A stretch of DNA of 33,685 nt from Akkermansia muciniphila (GTDB lineage Bacteria > Verrucomicrobiota > Verrucomicrobiia > Limisphaerales > SXQI01). A program made the translations under genes and the position numbers. Under the pieces are notes generated by a model. The model worked only from the letters and a program-made list of their open reading frames with translations, was not told the DNA's origin and did not search any database. The stretch covers positions 1-33,685 of the forward strand of contig CAMBHS010000011.1 in NCBI GenBank assembly GCA_945867235.1, given 5' to 3'. Shown here one piece after another: positions 8,384-18,789 of this stretch (position 1 is its first letter; every line of letters begins with the position of its first letter).

Positions 8384-9193
8384 ATGTTTCGTCGCGTGAT
8401 CCTGACAGGGTTGATGGCGTTCTGGATAACGATGACCGTTCTTCTTTGCAGATCCGAATTGGGTGGAAAAGGTGAGGCTGGAGCTTCGGTTCCGCTTGGA
8501 ATGGTATGGGCAAAAATTTTGACGGCCCCCGACGACTCGATGTTGGAACTCAGCTCCCAAGGCAAAAAAATGGGTTATCTTCGCTGGATCCCCAGCGTCG
8601 GCCGAGAGACGTTGACCGGCAAACGGATGAGCGAACAGTATGAACTTGAAGGAATGGTTGAGGCTCCTGAGAATTTCGGTGTCACGTTGGAAGGCACTTT
8701 GTTATTGCCAGATAATGCGGGGCACCTTCGTCTGAATGGTCACGGTAAATTCGGAACCAATCATTTGTGGAATGAGTTGATGTTGAAAGGAACACTCAAA
8801 CCCACAACATGGGAGATTCAGGCAAAATCAGCGCTCGAAGAAATCACTTTGAAGTCTGACGATGGTTTGACCCAGTGGCATAAAAAAATTTACTTTGCCG
8901 ACCTCAAAAATCCTCAAAAATTGATCGCCGAGTCAGGACTCAATCTTCCATTGGCACTTTTGGCAGGTCTACCCAATATGGCTGGAACCAATTCCATTTT
9001 ACCCAACCTGAATTGGAGTGCCCGTAAGGACTGGCTCAGGCTAGGACATTCCCGAGTTAGAGTCTACCGATTGGAGGCACGGTTATTTGATCGTTATGAA
9101 ATTGTCGCGATCATCAGTCGCGTGGGAGAAATCCTTCGGTTGGACCTCCCTGGAGATGTTCATTTGGTAAGCGATGTGCTGCTTAATTTATAA
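8384..9193 (+). CDS. Hypothetical protein with N-terminal signal/TM segment
   Basis: 269-aa open frame tightly placed between the LysM lipoprotein and ABC ATPase genes; no recognised domain. Confidence 0.75.
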   Translation: MFRRVILTGLMAFWITMTVLLCRSELGGKGEAGASVPLGMVWAKILTAPDDSMLELSSQGKKMGYLRWIPSVGRETLTGKRMSEQYELEGMVEAPENFGVTLEGTLLLPDNAGHLRLNGHGKFGTNHLWNELMLKGTLKPTTWEIQAKSALEEITLKSDDGLTQWHKKIYFADLKNPQKLIAESGLNLPLALLAGLPNMAGTNSILPNLNWSARKDWLRLGHSRVRVYRLEARLFDRYEIVAIISRVGEILRLDLPGDVHLVSDVLLNL

Positions 9194-9199
9194 ATTCCC

Positions 9200-9970
9200 A
9201 TGATCGAACTGGTTCAATTGGTCAAGCGATTCGGCGATCTGACTGCGGTCAATGATCTCAGTCTCACCGTGCCGCGAGGAGAATTCTTTGCGGTGCTAGG
9301 ACCGAATGCGGCAGGCAAAACAACGACGATCAAGATGCTGTCCGGTCTTCTTCGACCGAGTTCAGGCCAAGCAAAAATCGCAGGGTTTGATGTGCAAACG
9401 CATCCGATGGAAGCCAGAAAACGCATGGCCTACGTGCCTGATTTTCCGTTTCTTTATGACAAACTAACCACCGCTGAATTCCTTCGATTTACGGGGCAAA
9501 TTTTTCGGATGGAAGAAAAAGTGATGTTGAGGAATTCAGATGAATTGATTTCTCGATTCAATTTGGAACCCTACCTCAAGAAAAGTATCGAGGGACTTTC
9601 CCATGGCACACGTCAGAGGGTGGCCATCGTTTCGGCACTCCTTCACGATCCTGAAGTGATCATTCTTGACGAACCAATGGTCGGGTTAGATCCCCACCAT
9701 GCACGCGTCCTCAAGGATATTCTTAAAGAAAAGACCAAGCAGGGAATGACAGTTTTTATTTCCACTCATCAGCTCAGTGTGGCTGAGGAAATGGCGGATC
9801 GAATCAGCATTATTCATCATGGTCGTTTGGTGGCCTTGGGGACTCAGGAAGAATTACGCCGACAAAGCGGGGTGGATGGTGCATTGGAACTGACGTTTCT
9901 CGCCTTGACCGCAGCCGAAGCGAATCTTGTATCCGACCACACTCATGCACCTGTCACCCATGCGTCATGA
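9200..9970 (+). CDS. ABC transporter ATP-binding protein (ABC-2/CcmA type)
   Basis: Walker A GPNAAGKTT, signature LSHGTRQRVAIVSALLHDP, Walker B VIILDEPMVGLDP, H-loop STHQLSVAEEMADRI. Confidence 0.95.
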   Translation: MIELVQLVKRFGDLTAVNDLSLTVPRGEFFAVLGPNAAGKTTTIKMLSGLLRPSSGQAKIAGFDVQTHPMEARKRMAYVPDFPFLYDKLTTAEFLRFTGQIFRMEEKVMLRNSDELISRFNLEPYLKKSIEGLSHGTRQRVAIVSALLHDPEVIILDEPMVGLDPHHARVLKDILKEKTKQGMTVFISTHQLSVAEEMADRISIIHHGRLVALGTQEELRRQSGVDGALELTFLALTAAEANLVSDHTHAPVTHAS

Positions 9971-11700
9971 GTAAGGATTCCAACGCTTCCCCATTGCGCT
10001 TATTGGTGCAGGTAAATTCGCGCCAGATGTTTCGACGCTTCCATTCTGCTTTGACCCAATCTCCAGCGTGGTTCTTTTTGGTGCTGCTCTTTACCGGGGG
10101 ATACCAGATGCTTTCCTTTTGGTTGTTCTATCGAGGATTGCGCTTTGTAGAAACGTTTCCTGGTCTAGGAACCCTATTAACAGAGCGGTTGCTATTTGTT
10201 CTCTTTGCGTTCCTATTCATTCTGTTGCTGTTCAGCAGTCTCGTGATCAGTTACACCAATTTCTTTCGCAACCGGGAAACCATGTTCCTGTCTAGCCTTC
10301 CGATCCCACGGGAAACGATTTTTCGCTGGAAATTTATTGAATCGACCCTTCTCGCTTCATGGGCCTTTGTTTTTTTAATCGCACCTTTGCTCGCGGCATT
10401 CGGACTCACGCGGGGTGTTTCATGGCACTTCTATGCATTGGCGGTGCTGTTGGTGGGGATGTTTGTCGTGCTTCCGGCAGTATTCGGAGCATGGTTTGCG
10501 ATGGTGTTGGCTCGGTATTTGGATCGGCGATCCTTTCAGATCAGCATTATAGTGACGGGTATCTCCCTACTGGCTGCGGTGGCATTTTTGATGCAACCAG
10601 AGCCATTGACAGATGAAATGCTGGAGATCCGCGTGTTAGCGGTTTTGGATCAAATGCTTGTCCAAACGCGATTCGCTCAATTCCCGCTGTTGCCCAGTTA
10701 CTGGTTATCCTCAAGCGTATTGAATTGGGCGGAAGGAGCGTGGTCCACGGCCATTTTTTTCGCTCTGGTGCTGCTAAGTAATGTATTATTTTTCGGTTTC
10801 GTTTGCCTGACCTATACGGGCCAGTTCTTATACTCGGCGGCATCGACAGTACAAAGCCGCAGTAGCATTTTTGGACAATGGAAATGGGGACTTAAATCGA
10901 GTCGTCGTGGGTCCGAAAATCAAATGGCCCTTGGTGGTCTAGAGCGTTTTATAGGTTGGTTTCGCTGGATTAAACCCGATTCCAGGGCACTCATCGTTAA
11001 GGATTTACGCATTTTCTGGCGAGACACGACGCAATGGGGGCAGACCTTGGTTCTGTTCGGTTTATTGGCTGCCTACATCATCAATCTGCGTCATTTTTCG
11101 ACGCAATTAACGAACACTTTTTGGATCAATACGGTGTCCTTCCTAAACCTCGGAGCCTGTAGTTTAAACTTGGCCACCTTAACGACTCGGTTCGTTTTTC
11201 CGCAGTTCTCATTGGAGGGTAAACGCGTGTGGATTCTTGGCCTCGCCCCCTTGGGATTAGTGAGAGCCGTCAAGATGAAGTTTCTGCTCGCTTGTATCGC
11301 CTCCTTAGTGGTAACGCTGGGATTAATCCTATTATCCTGTCGAATGTTGAAGATGGATTTTTTTCGGTTATGCTTTTTTTCGGTGGCTATCATCGTCATG
11401 ACCTTTACCCTGAATGGGCTCGCAGTGGGGTTGGGCACCATGTATCCTAATTTCCGCGAGGAAAACCCGAGTAAAATTGTGAGCGGCTTTGGAGGTACAT
11501 TCTGTCTTATTGTCAGTTTTTTCTACATTTTGATCTCCATTGGTTTACTGGCTTACGGTTCACCTTGGGTGTCCTCAGGAGACATGAGCATTACCACCTC
11601 TATTATTTGCGGGGGATCCTTTCTTGCTTTGTCCGTTCTTGTCGGATGGTTACCCTTTTATTTGGGCCTCAAAAAAGTAGCCAACTTTGAACAAACCTAA
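9967..11700 (+). CDS. ABC transporter permease (multi-TM, about 577 aa)
   Basis: Many hydrophobic segments; start overlaps the ATPase stop by 4 nt (ATGA, 9967-9970), typical of coupled ABC genes. Confidence 0.88.
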   Translation: MSKDSNASPLRLLVQVNSRQMFRRFHSALTQSPAWFFLVLLFTGGYQMLSFWLFYRGLRFVETFPGLGTLLTERLLFVLFAFLFILLLFSSLVISYTNFFRNRETMFLSSLPIPRETIFRWKFIESTLLASWAFVFLIAPLLAAFGLTRGVSWHFYALAVLLVGMFVVLPAVFGAWFAMVLARYLDRRSFQISIIVTGISLLAAVAFLMQPEPLTDEMLEIRVLAVLDQMLVQTRFAQFPLLPSYWLSSSVLNWAEGAWSTAIFFALVLLSNVLFFGFVCLTYTGQFLYSAASTVQSRSSIFGQWKWGLKSSRRGSENQMALGGLERFIGWFRWIKPDSRALIVKDLRIFWRDTTQWGQTLVLFGLLAAYIINLRHFSTQLTNTFWINTVSFLNLGACSLNLATLTTRFVFPQFSLEGKRVWILGLAPLGLVRAVKMKFLLACIASLVVTLGLILLSCRMLKMDFFRLCFFSVAIIVMTFTLNGLAVGLGTMYPNFREENPSKIVSGFGGTFCLIVSFFYILISIGLLAYGSPWVSSGDMSITTSIICGGSFLALSVLVGWLPFYLGLKKVANFEQT

Positions 11701-11740
11701 ATCGCCTTTACTCCAATCAGGACAAGACTAAAATACATTT

Positions 11741-12424
11741 ATGGGATCACAGTACGACGATTCTGACTTTATCGATGCCGATTATCAGGCCACCCCGAAG
11801 ACGACATATTCCAGTGCCCATACGTCGGCACCGCCGTCACAATCCCAGCGTCCCCCTTCACGCGAGGATCTGGAATCAAAAGTAAGCGACACCCAGCAAC
11901 GGTTAAGCGAGCTTAAGCGAGCCCAGGAAGAACTAGAACGCGAAAGAGCTGGCCTCGAAGAATCTCGTCGTCGCCGCATTGAATTCCAAACCGGCCGCGA
12001 GGAAATGTTACTCAATCTTCAGCGCGGTATCGGTCTTCTCGATGAGGCTGAATTCACCGCCCGCCGAGATGCGGAGCAGATCAATCGCACGGTGGTTGAC
12101 TTACGCGAGGCGTTAAACAAGGTGAACGCGTTGAGGGACGAGAATTGGACTCAGGAAAACTGGGGCACAGAATTGACCCGTGCATTGACTACTTTGGAAA
12201 ACGCACGTATGGAATGGAATTCGGCTAGGATCAAATGGCCCAAGCTAGAAGCGAAATCGGATGATTCTAGTGTTAAGAAAAATGGAACCGATGGGCCTGA
12301 CAGCATTATCCCTACCTCTGATTTTAAAGCACTCTGCCGAATTGGGCTCGCATTGAATTGGCCCGTTGCTGGAGTTACCTTGGTTGGCTTGACAGTGATC
12401 ATTCTCTTAATGCTTCGTCGATGA
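11741..12424 (+). CDS. Coiled-coil protein with C-terminal transmembrane anchor
   Basis: Long E/R/K/L-rich heptad region (SDTQQRLSELKRAQEELERERAGLEESRRRR...) and C-terminal TM VAGVTLVGLTVIILLMLRR. Confidence 0.75.
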   Translation: MGSQYDDSDFIDADYQATPKTTYSSAHTSAPPSQSQRPPSREDLESKVSDTQQRLSELKRAQEELERERAGLEESRRRRIEFQTGREEMLLNLQRGIGLLDEAEFTARRDAEQINRTVVDLREALNKVNALRDENWTQENWGTELTRALTTLENARMEWNSARIKWPKLEAKSDDSSVKKNGTDGPDSIIPTSDFKALCRIGLALNWPVAGVTLVGLTVIILLMLRR

Positions 12425-12431
12425 AATACAC

Positions 12432-12938
12432 ATGGTCTGGTGGAAAAAAAACAATCCTGACCCTATCGATCTTCGTTCCAAGGCGTTGAGATCCCAACTG
12501 TCTCGATTGGAAGATGAGATAAACCGGTTGCAATCACAGGTCGATCGGCCTGAAGCAACGCCCAAGCCTCGCACCGTGGGGAGTCCGCAGATTTCGACTC
12601 CCGTCCACCCGATTAGCTCATTACCTAAAGAACCGATTTTCGAACCCGTTGACCGCTTACAGAACAAATCTGAAGCGCAATCCTTGCCTGCCCATTATAA
12701 TGACTTGGGTGTTCGTAAATACGATCCATTCAGTGCTTGGCGGAGGCTAAAAACATTTTTTCGTGGTCCTGCTTCCACCAACCCGAAACTCGTCACTTAC
12801 CTTGCCGCTGGAAGCATTAATGGACTCCGTCCTTTGCGTTATGAAAAACGAGTCGCTCGGAATCGTTTCATTCTATTATCGATTTTTTTTGTAATTATTC
12901 TTTGGGGGATTCTGACCATGATTTTTAAACAGAGTTAA
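12432..12938 (+). CDS. Small coiled-coil protein with C-terminal transmembrane anchor
   Basis: N-terminal LRSQLSRLEDEINRLQSQVD coiled-coil-like segment; C-terminal TM FILLSIFFVIILWGILTMIF; 7 nt after the preceding gene. Confidence 0.7.
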   Translation: MVWWKKNNPDPIDLRSKALRSQLSRLEDEINRLQSQVDRPEATPKPRTVGSPQISTPVHPISSLPKEPIFEPVDRLQNKSEAQSLPAHYNDLGVRKYDPFSAWRRLKTFFRGPASTNPKLVTYLAAGSINGLRPLRYEKRVARNRFILLSIFFVIILWGILTMIFKQS

Positions 12939-12967
12939 GGCTGAAACGATCGTGGAGCTGTCCCAAG

Positions 12968-14809
12968 TTATTGACGCCCTGACTTTTCGTTTTGAACGAA
13001 CGCTTGGATATGCGCCTGCAGCACATCCAACGGCAGAGCACCTTGGAGCAATAGGGCGTCATGAAAGCGACGCAGATCAAATTTCGATCTGAGTTCCTTT
13101 TCAGCGAATGTCCGCAGTTCCTTAATTTTTAATTGCCCAATTTTATAAGCCAGAGCTTGTCCAGGCCACACAAGGTAACGATCCACTTCTACGGTAATAT
13201 CATGTTCTGTTTTTCCCGCATTCGCAGAAAAGTAATCAATGGCCTGTTGCCTGGACCAACCGAGCGAATGCATTCCCGTATCAACCACCAGTCGGATGGA
13301 GCGCCACATTTCATAAGTGAGCTGTCCAAATTTCATGTAAGGGTCTTTATAAAAGCCCAACTCTTCCCCAAGACTTTCGGCGTAAAGACCCCATCCTTCG
13401 ATAAATGCGGTGTATTCACCGAAGCGTCGGAAATCGGGTTGACCTGTCATTTCTTGCGCTAAGGCCAATTGCAAATGATGGCCTGGGACAGCCTCATGCA
13501 AGGTTAACGCCTCCATTTCCCAACGGGGTCGGGAGCGCAAGTCATAGGTGTTGGCGAAGAAAAATCCGGGTCGCCCAACGCTGATAGCACCGGGTTCGTA
13601 ATACGCTGTGGTCTGAGTTTTTTCTGAATAACTTGGAATCGCCATCACACCATAAGGAAGTCTGGGCAAGGTCCCAAAAATACGGGCTAATTCGGGATCC
13701 GCCCGTTTACAAATATCCCGATAGGCGGTGATAAGGTCTTCAGCTCGGGTGTAAAAAAAACGGTCGTCCGTGCGGAGGAAGGTTAGAAATTCTGAGAAAG
13801 TTCCACTGAACTCAGTTTGCTTGATGATGGTTCGCATCTCCGCTCGAATGCGTTTGACCTCGGATAAACCGATCTCGTGGATTTGTCTCGGTGTCAGCGT
13901 GGTGGTCGTATGAACGCGTGCATTGTAGGCATACCAATCTTGACCATTCGGCAGTTTGGCGAGGCCAGAACTTGTCACTGCTTGAGGGTAATATGTGTCA
14001 TTAAAAAAACTGAGCAATCGTTCCCATGATGGTTTTATCGCGTCGCGATAAATCTTGGTGGCTTGGTTCCGCAGGCGTTCCTGTTCACTCGAAGGAATAG
14101 AGGTAGGAAATTCAAAAAACCGGCGGAGCAGGGGACTTTGTTGGGGGTCATCCACAATCTGCCGACGAATTTGTTCGGCAACATCCCGAAGCGTTATCTG
14201 GGGCGGGGTAGTTTTTTTGGCCAAACCCACCTTTAACACTTCAATAGTTTGATCAATCCATAGTGGCAATCCACTGCATCGGCCGAGGATATTTTCATAA
14301 TCACCCACATTCACATTGGGCATCATGGCGATGATTTGAGCCGCCTCGAGTTGCACGCCGCCCATCTGGTTGACGACTAAAAGTTCGGCAGAAAATTGAA
14401 ATCCCTCGATACGTTCGCGGAGTTTTCGTTGATACAGATCGAAATTCAATTGATCCTGTTCTACCAACGAAGAGCGATTGACGGTTTGTAAGGCGGTGAG
14501 AAGAATCAAAGCCTCCTTTTTCTCGCGCTCTACCGCACCAAGGGAGTGGTCTGACCATCGATTGTTCTGTCCCGGGTAGCCGTAGTAGGTTGCGGCCTCG
14601 GGATGGATTTCCATCTGATATTTCCACTCAGTTTGGAACAGTTCTTTCAGGCGTTGGCTGTCGGATTGTTCGCCTTTTTTGTTAATAATCGCTTGGAGAT
14701 CGGGGCGAGAAGCTCCATCAAGCGAAGGTTGTGTCTGAGCAAAAAAAGTGGCCTGACTCCACAACAGAGTCAAGCTTAACGAAATGGAAGAGAAAAACGA
14801 CGAGTTCAC
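12968..14809 (-). CDS. DUF885 family protein (secreted, putative zinc peptidase-like)
   Basis: 613 aa with signal peptide; [20 protein letters not shown] and [19 protein letters not shown] are typical DUF885 motifs. Confidence 0.92.
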   Translation of the reverse strand: MNSSFFSSISLSLTLLWSQATFFAQTQPSLDGASRPDLQAIINKKGEQSDSQRLKELFQTEWKYQMEIHPEAATYYGYPGQNNRWSDHSLGAVEREKKEALILLTALQTVNRSSLVEQDQLNFDLYQRKLRERIEGFQFSAELLVVNQMGGVQLEAAQIIAMMPNVNVGDYENILGRCSGLPLWIDQTIEVLKVGLAKKTTPPQITLRDVAEQIRRQIVDDPQQSPLLRRFFEFPTSIPSSEQERLRNQATKIYRDAIKPSWERLLSFFNDTYYPQAVTSSGLAKLPNGQDWYAYNARVHTTTTLTPRQIHEIGLSEVKRIRAEMRTIIKQTEFSGTFSEFLTFLRTDDRFFYTRAEDLITAYRDICKRADPELARIFGTLPRLPYGVMAIPSYSEKTQTTAYYEPGAISVGRPGFFFANTYDLRSRPRWEMEALTLHEAVPGHHLQLALAQEMTGQPDFRRFGEYTAFIEGWGLYAESLGEELGFYKDPYMKFGQLTYEMWRSIRLVVDTGMHSLGWSRQQAIDYFSANAGKTEHDITVEVDRYLVWPGQALAYKIGQLKIKELRTFAEKELRSKFDLRRFHDALLLQGALPLDVLQAHIQAFVQNEKSGRQ

Positions 14810-16167
14810 ATGTGGTCGATGATGTTCTGACCAAATTCAGAGCATTTAATTTCGGTGGATCCTTCCATAAGTCGTGCAAAATCGTAGGTGACTCTTTTGG
14901 ATCCGATTGCACCATTGAGACCTTTAATGATCAGGTCAGCCGCTTTATCCCAACCAAGATAACGGAACATCATTTCCCCGCTCAGCACCACGCTGCCGGG
15001 ATTGACCCGATCAAGATTTGCATATTTCGGAGCGGTGCCGTGTGTGGCTTCGAAGATAGCATGCCCAGTGATGTAGTTTATATTGCCACCGGGTGCGATT
15101 CCGATGCCGCCGACCTGTGCGGCCAGCGCATCTGATAAATAATCCCCATTCAAATTCAATGTCGCGATGACATCGAAATCTTCCGGGCGAGTCAGCACTT
15201 GTTGGAGGGTGATGTCCGCGATGGAATCCTTGATCAGAAGGCGACCTGCTTTCAGCGCGGCTTTTTGCTCCTCGTTCGCTGCCGGTTCGCCCTGCGACTT
15301 TTTCGTCCGTTCGTATTGCGCCCAGGTATAAACCTTGTCTCCAAATATCCGCTCCGCCGCTGAGTAACCCCAATCACGGAACGCACCTTCGGTATACTTC
15401 ATGATATTACCCTTGTGCACGATGGTGACGCTTTTCCGTTGGTGATGGAGCGCGTATTCTACTGCGGATTTCATCAATCGAATCGTGCCCACGTTGGAAA
15501 CGGGTTTGATCCCAATTCCCACTTGGACTGGGATATTCGAGGTGTCGTGATCGGGAGCCGCCAACTTCATGTAATCGGCAATGGCTTGATGTGTGCCGAA
15601 CCGGATCTTTTTGAAGTCCTTGGGAAAAGTTGCTTCAATGAAATCCAATAACAGTTTTGCTTCGGGAGTGCCCCCAGCGTATTCAATCCCAGCGTAAATG
15701 TCCTCTGTGTTCTCACGAAAGATGATCATCTCCACCTTCTCTGGATGTTTCACAGGCGATGGAACTCCGGTAAAATACTGCACAGGTCGCAGGCACACGT
15801 AGAGATCAAGCATCTGCCGGAGGGCGACATTAAGTGAACGGATACCACCCCCAACCGGCGTCGTTAGGGGGCCTTTGATGCCGACCAAGTATTCCTGAAA
15901 CGCAGCGACGGTTTCATCCGGGAGCCAGTTGTCGAATTTGTTTTTCGCCGATTCTCCAGCAAATACCTCAAACCAGTTGATCTTTTTTGTCCCTGCGTAG
16001 GCTTTTTCAACCGCCGCGTCGAAAACTCGAACACTGGCTGCCCAAATGTCTGGACCCGTCCCGTCACCCCTGATGAAAGGGATTATAGGATTATTAGGGA
16101 CGTCAAGTTTGCCTTGATTAACAGTTATTTTACCGCCGGATGGAGGGGTGATATCAGTGTAGGCCAT
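14806..16167 (-). CDS. icd: Isocitrate dehydrogenase (NADP+)
   Basis: [94 protein letters not shown]. Confidence 0.96.
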   Translation of the reverse strand: MAYTDITPPSGGKITVNQGKLDVPNNPIIPFIRGDGTGPDIWAASVRVFDAAVEKAYAGTKKINWFEVFAGESAKNKFDNWLPDETVAAFQEYLVGIKGPLTTPVGGGIRSLNVALRQMLDLYVCLRPVQYFTGVPSPVKHPEKVEMIIFRENTEDIYAGIEYAGGTPEAKLLLDFIEATFPKDFKKIRFGTHQAIADYMKLAAPDHDTSNIPVQVGIGIKPVSNVGTIRLMKSAVEYALHHQRKSVTIVHKGNIMKYTEGAFRDWGYSAAERIFGDKVYTWAQYERTKKSQGEPAANEEQKAALKAGRLLIKDSIADITLQQVLTRPEDFDVIATLNLNGDYLSDALAAQVGGIGIAPGGNINYITGHAIFEATHGTAPKYANLDRVNPGSVVLSGEMMFRYLGWDKAADLIIKGLNGAIGSKRVTYDFARLMEGSTEIKCSEFGQNIIDHM

Positions 16168-16201
16168 TGAGGGTCAGTTTCGCGTTGATAAGGGTTTAAA
16201 A

Positions 16202-18187
16202 TCAGGCCACAGCCCTCAAGGATTTGCCTTGGGCTGGCGTGAGGATTTGTTTTACCTGAGCCACAGCATTTTCTGCAGTCAGTCCATATTTTTCACGGAG
16301 ATAATCCACTGTGGAAGCATGTTCAATAAACTGGTCGGGCCAACCAATCCTGATCATAGGTGTGCTGATCTGTTTTTCAGACAATAGTTCTAACACCGCA
16401 CTGCCATATCCACCCGTGACAACATGATCTTCGAAGGTCACTACAACCTCGGCGGACTGTGCAAAAAATGTGTGAATTCCAGCATCCAGTGGTTTGGTAA
16501 AACGTGGGTTGATTACCGCCACATCAAAGCCTTCGGCGGTGAGCATCGCCGCGGCTTCGCGAGCCGTGCGGTTCATTGGACCCAGCCCAAAGAGAGCTAC
16601 TTTTGGGTGTCCAGTTTGAGCGTAATTTTGGATGACTTCAGCCTTGCCGATCTCGATCAATTTGGCCTGATCCTTGATGGCAACGCCTTCGGCGGGCCCA
16701 CGGGGATAGCGGATCGCCACAGGATGCGATTGATGGGTGGCAGTGAACATCATATCCACCAACTCGTCCTCATCCTTCGGCGCCATCGCAATTAGGTTCG
16801 GGATGCATCGTAGGTAAGCGATGTCAAATAACCCGTGATGGGTTGGTCCATCGTTGGCTGAAAGCCCCGCTCGATCCATACAAAAGATCACGGGCAAATC
16901 TTGAAGTGCGACGTCATGCAGGATGCAGTCGTAGGCACGTTGGAGAAATGTGGAGTAAATCGCTACGACAGGTCGGAAACCCATCGTCGCCATCCCCGCC
17001 GCAAAAAGGACAGCGTGTTCCTCGGCGATTCCCACGTCGTAGTATTTGTGGGGCATCGCTTTTTCCAAAGCTTTCAGGCCCGTGCCTGTAGGCATGGCTG
17101 CGGTGATGCCCACAATGCTGTTATCTTTCTGGCAGAGACGAACCATGGTTTGACCAAAAACATCCTGGTAGGCCGGAGGGGTTCCGGGTTTCCCCGCAGG
17201 ACTTTCACCCGTCAATGCATTGTAAGGGCCGCAGCCGTGAAACTTTTCAGGAAATTGAATAGCCGCATTAAACCCGCGGCCCTTTTTGGTGAGAACGTGA
17301 ATGATGACGGGATGATCCACACTCTTTGCGTATTCAAGAGTGCTCACGAGTAGCGGGAGGTCATGTCCATCAATCGGACCCAAATATTTCAACCCCAGTT
17401 CCTCAAAGATCATGCTGCTTCCAAACCCGCCTCGACTTTCGCCACTCGCCGTCGGGTTATGTTGGAGTGCGACATCTGCAGCCGCTCCCTTGAGTGCTTC
17501 CTCGGCTTTGTGTCCGATCTTAAGGGCTAGTTCCCCCTTTGGCATTTTACGCAGGAAATCTTCGAAATTCTTATGAAGTTTATTGTAGCTCGGGTGGGTG
17601 ATCAGTTTATTGAGGTAAGCCGAGATGGCTCCCACATTTTTGGCGATGCTCCATTCGTTGTCATTGAGAATCCCAATAAATCGTTTCGTGGTGTGGGCGA
17701 TGTTGTTCAACGCTTCGAAGGAGATTCCATTCGTCAATGCGGCGTCTCCAAAAATACAAACCACGTTCTCCCCCGTTCCTCGTTGATCCCTCGCTGCCGC
17801 CATTCCAAGGGCGGCGGAAAGTGCCGTCCCTGCGTGGCCAGCTCCGTAACAATCGTGTTCGCTCTCAGAGCGGAGCGCGAATCCGTTCAATCCGTCCGTT
17901 GTCCGAATGGTGTGAAACCTGTTTTTCCGGCCTGTCAGCAATTTATGAACATAAACCTGATGGCTCACATCCCAAACGAACTTGTCTTTCGGAGTGGAAA
18001 AAACAGTGTGCAAGGCGAGGGTCAATTCTACCACGCCAAGGTTGGGGCCTAAATGGCCACCGTTCTTGGCCAATTTTTCGATCAATTCCTCTCGGATTTC
18101 GCCAGCGAGCACCAACAACTGGGGCATCGTCAGTTTCTTTACATGGGACGGATCATCTACCATATCCACAAATCGGCTCATACTCAT
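16202..18187 (-). CDS. dxs: 1-deoxy-D-xylulose-5-phosphate synthase
   Basis: GGHLGPNLGVVELTLALHTVF, FVWDVSHQVYVHKLLTGR, VCIFGDAALTNGISFEALNN, LNDNEWSIAKNVGAISAYL, YYDVGIAEEHAVLFAAGMA, DRAGLSANDGPTHHGLFDIAYLRCIPN. Confidence 0.95.
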   Translation of the reverse strand: MSMSRFVDMVDDPSHVKKLTMPQLLVLAGEIREELIEKLAKNGGHLGPNLGVVELTLALHTVFSTPKDKFVWDVSHQVYVHKLLTGRKNRFHTIRTTDGLNGFALRSESEHDCYGAGHAGTALSAALGMAAARDQRGTGENVVCIFGDAALTNGISFEALNNIAHTTKRFIGILNDNEWSIAKNVGAISAYLNKLITHPSYNKLHKNFEDFLRKMPKGELALKIGHKAEEALKGAAADVALQHNPTASGESRGGFGSSMIFEELGLKYLGPIDGHDLPLLVSTLEYAKSVDHPVIIHVLTKKGRGFNAAIQFPEKFHGCGPYNALTGESPAGKPGTPPAYQDVFGQTMVRLCQKDNSIVGITAAMPTGTGLKALEKAMPHKYYDVGIAEEHAVLFAAGMATMGFRPVVAIYSTFLQRAYDCILHDVALQDLPVIFCMDRAGLSANDGPTHHGLFDIAYLRCIPNLIAMAPKDEDELVDMMFTATHQSHPVAIRYPRGPAEGVAIKDQAKLIEIGKAEVIQNYAQTGHPKVALFGLGPMNRTAREAAAMLTAEGFDVAVINPRFTKPLDAGIHTFFAQSAEVVVTFEDHVVTGGYGSAVLELLSEKQISTPMIRIGWPDQFIEHASTVDYLREKYGLTAENAVAQVKQILTPAQGKSLRAVA

Positions 18188-18468
18188 GAAGTTTCGTCGT
18201 CGAACGTCAGCGGTTTCGTGGAGATTCGGCCTGAGGATAGCTTTTCGAGTTGTTGAATTTTTAATTCAGCATCTCCCAGCTTTTGTTGACAATGCTGGTG
18301 CAGCAAGGTTCCTTCCGCATACTTGGAAAGTAGCGATTCCAGCGGCAGATCATCGGTCTCCATCGCGGTGACGACGGATTCGAGTTTCTGTAACGCATCT
18401 TCAAATGGCAAATCCACGGGGAGGTCTGTCGGAAGACCCGTCCCTTTTACCGTTTTCGGCATGTTCAT
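18184..18468 (-). CDS. xseB: Exodeoxyribonuclease VII small subunit
   Basis: 94 aa; LPFEDALQKLESVVTAMETDDLPLESLLSKYAEGTLLHQHCQQKLGDAELKIQQL. 4-nt ATGA overlap with dxs. Confidence 0.9.
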   Translation of the reverse strand: MNMPKTVKGTGLPTDLPVDLPFEDALQKLESVVTAMETDDLPLESLLSKYAEGTLLHQHCQQKLGDAELKIQQLEKLSSGRISTKPLTFDDETS

Positions 18469-18549
18469 ACGTTAGGTTAGGAACATCTTTGCGTAAAGTG
18501 GAATGCATCTCTACGCCCGTCAACTCCTACGAAAAACTCCGTATTACGG

Positions 18550-18578
18550 TTGACATTGCCCATGGTGTTGAATTAAAC
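18550..18578 (+). promoter_or_regulatory. Candidate sigma70-type promoter for the leuA leader
   Basis: TTGACA (18550-18555), 17-nt spacer, TTAAAC (18573-18578); alternatively 18-nt spacer with TAAACA. Would initiate near 18585. Confidence 0.4.
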
Positions 18579-18585
18579 AGGATGG

Positions 18586-18660
18586 GTGAGCCGTCATAAT
18601 CTAGGTCTGCTTCCAACGAGTCGATTCCTGCTTTTGTGCAGGACGGCAGTCGGGTTTTGA
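18586..18660 (+). CDS. leuL: Putative leucine leader peptide (24 aa): MSRHNLGLLPTSRFLLLCRTAVGF
   Basis: GTG AGC CGT CAT AAT CTA GGT CTG CTT CCA ACG AGT CGA TTC CTG CTT TTG TGC AGG ACG GCA GTC GGG TTT TGA. 6 of 24 residues are Leu, including LL and LLL; located between a candidate promoter and the terminator before leuA. Shorter than the ORF-track cutoff. Confidence 0.7.
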   Translation: MSRHNLGLLPTSRFLLLCRTAVGF

Positions 18661-18694
18661 CGCGGTTCAAAGTTTTCTTGAAAACCCCACTGCC
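18645..18694 (+). promoter_or_regulatory. Candidate antiterminator stem of the leuA attenuator
   Basis: GGCAGTCGGGTTTT (18645-18658) pairs with AAAACCCCACTGCC (18681-18694) at 13 of 14 positions; mutually exclusive with the terminator hairpin. Confidence 0.75.
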
Positions 18695-18716
18695 AGAAAC
18701 GGCGGTGGGTTTTTTT
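18686..18716 (+). terminator. Intrinsic terminator (attenuator) upstream of leuA
   Basis: CCCACTGCC (18686-18694), loop AGAAAC, GGCGGTGGG (18701-18709); 9-bp stem with one G-U, followed by TTTTTTT (18710-18716). Ends about 73 nt before the leuA ATG. Confidence 0.88.
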
Positions 18717-18789
18717 ATTGGAGTTTCCGCCTTGGTTTCGGTTTGTGGGTGCGGCACCGGAGTTTTTGAATAGGAGAGTGATTAATGCT

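Noticed and set aside
11903-11922. Exact tandem 10-nt repeat TTAAGCGAGC x2 in the coiled-coil gene
   Set aside because: Within a low-complexity coiled-coil coding region (RLSELKRAQ); only two copies, likely chance or a small duplication with no regulatory context.
17573-18189. Plus-strand ORFs (159 and 150 aa) opposite dxs
   Set aside because: Antisense shadow ORFs of the conserved dxs frame.
18600-18720. T-box riboswitch as an alternative explanation for the leuA leader
   Set aside because: No T-box consensus (AGGGUGGNACCGCG) or Stem I elements visible; the Leu-rich leader ORF and overlapping stems fit ribosome-mediated attenuation better.
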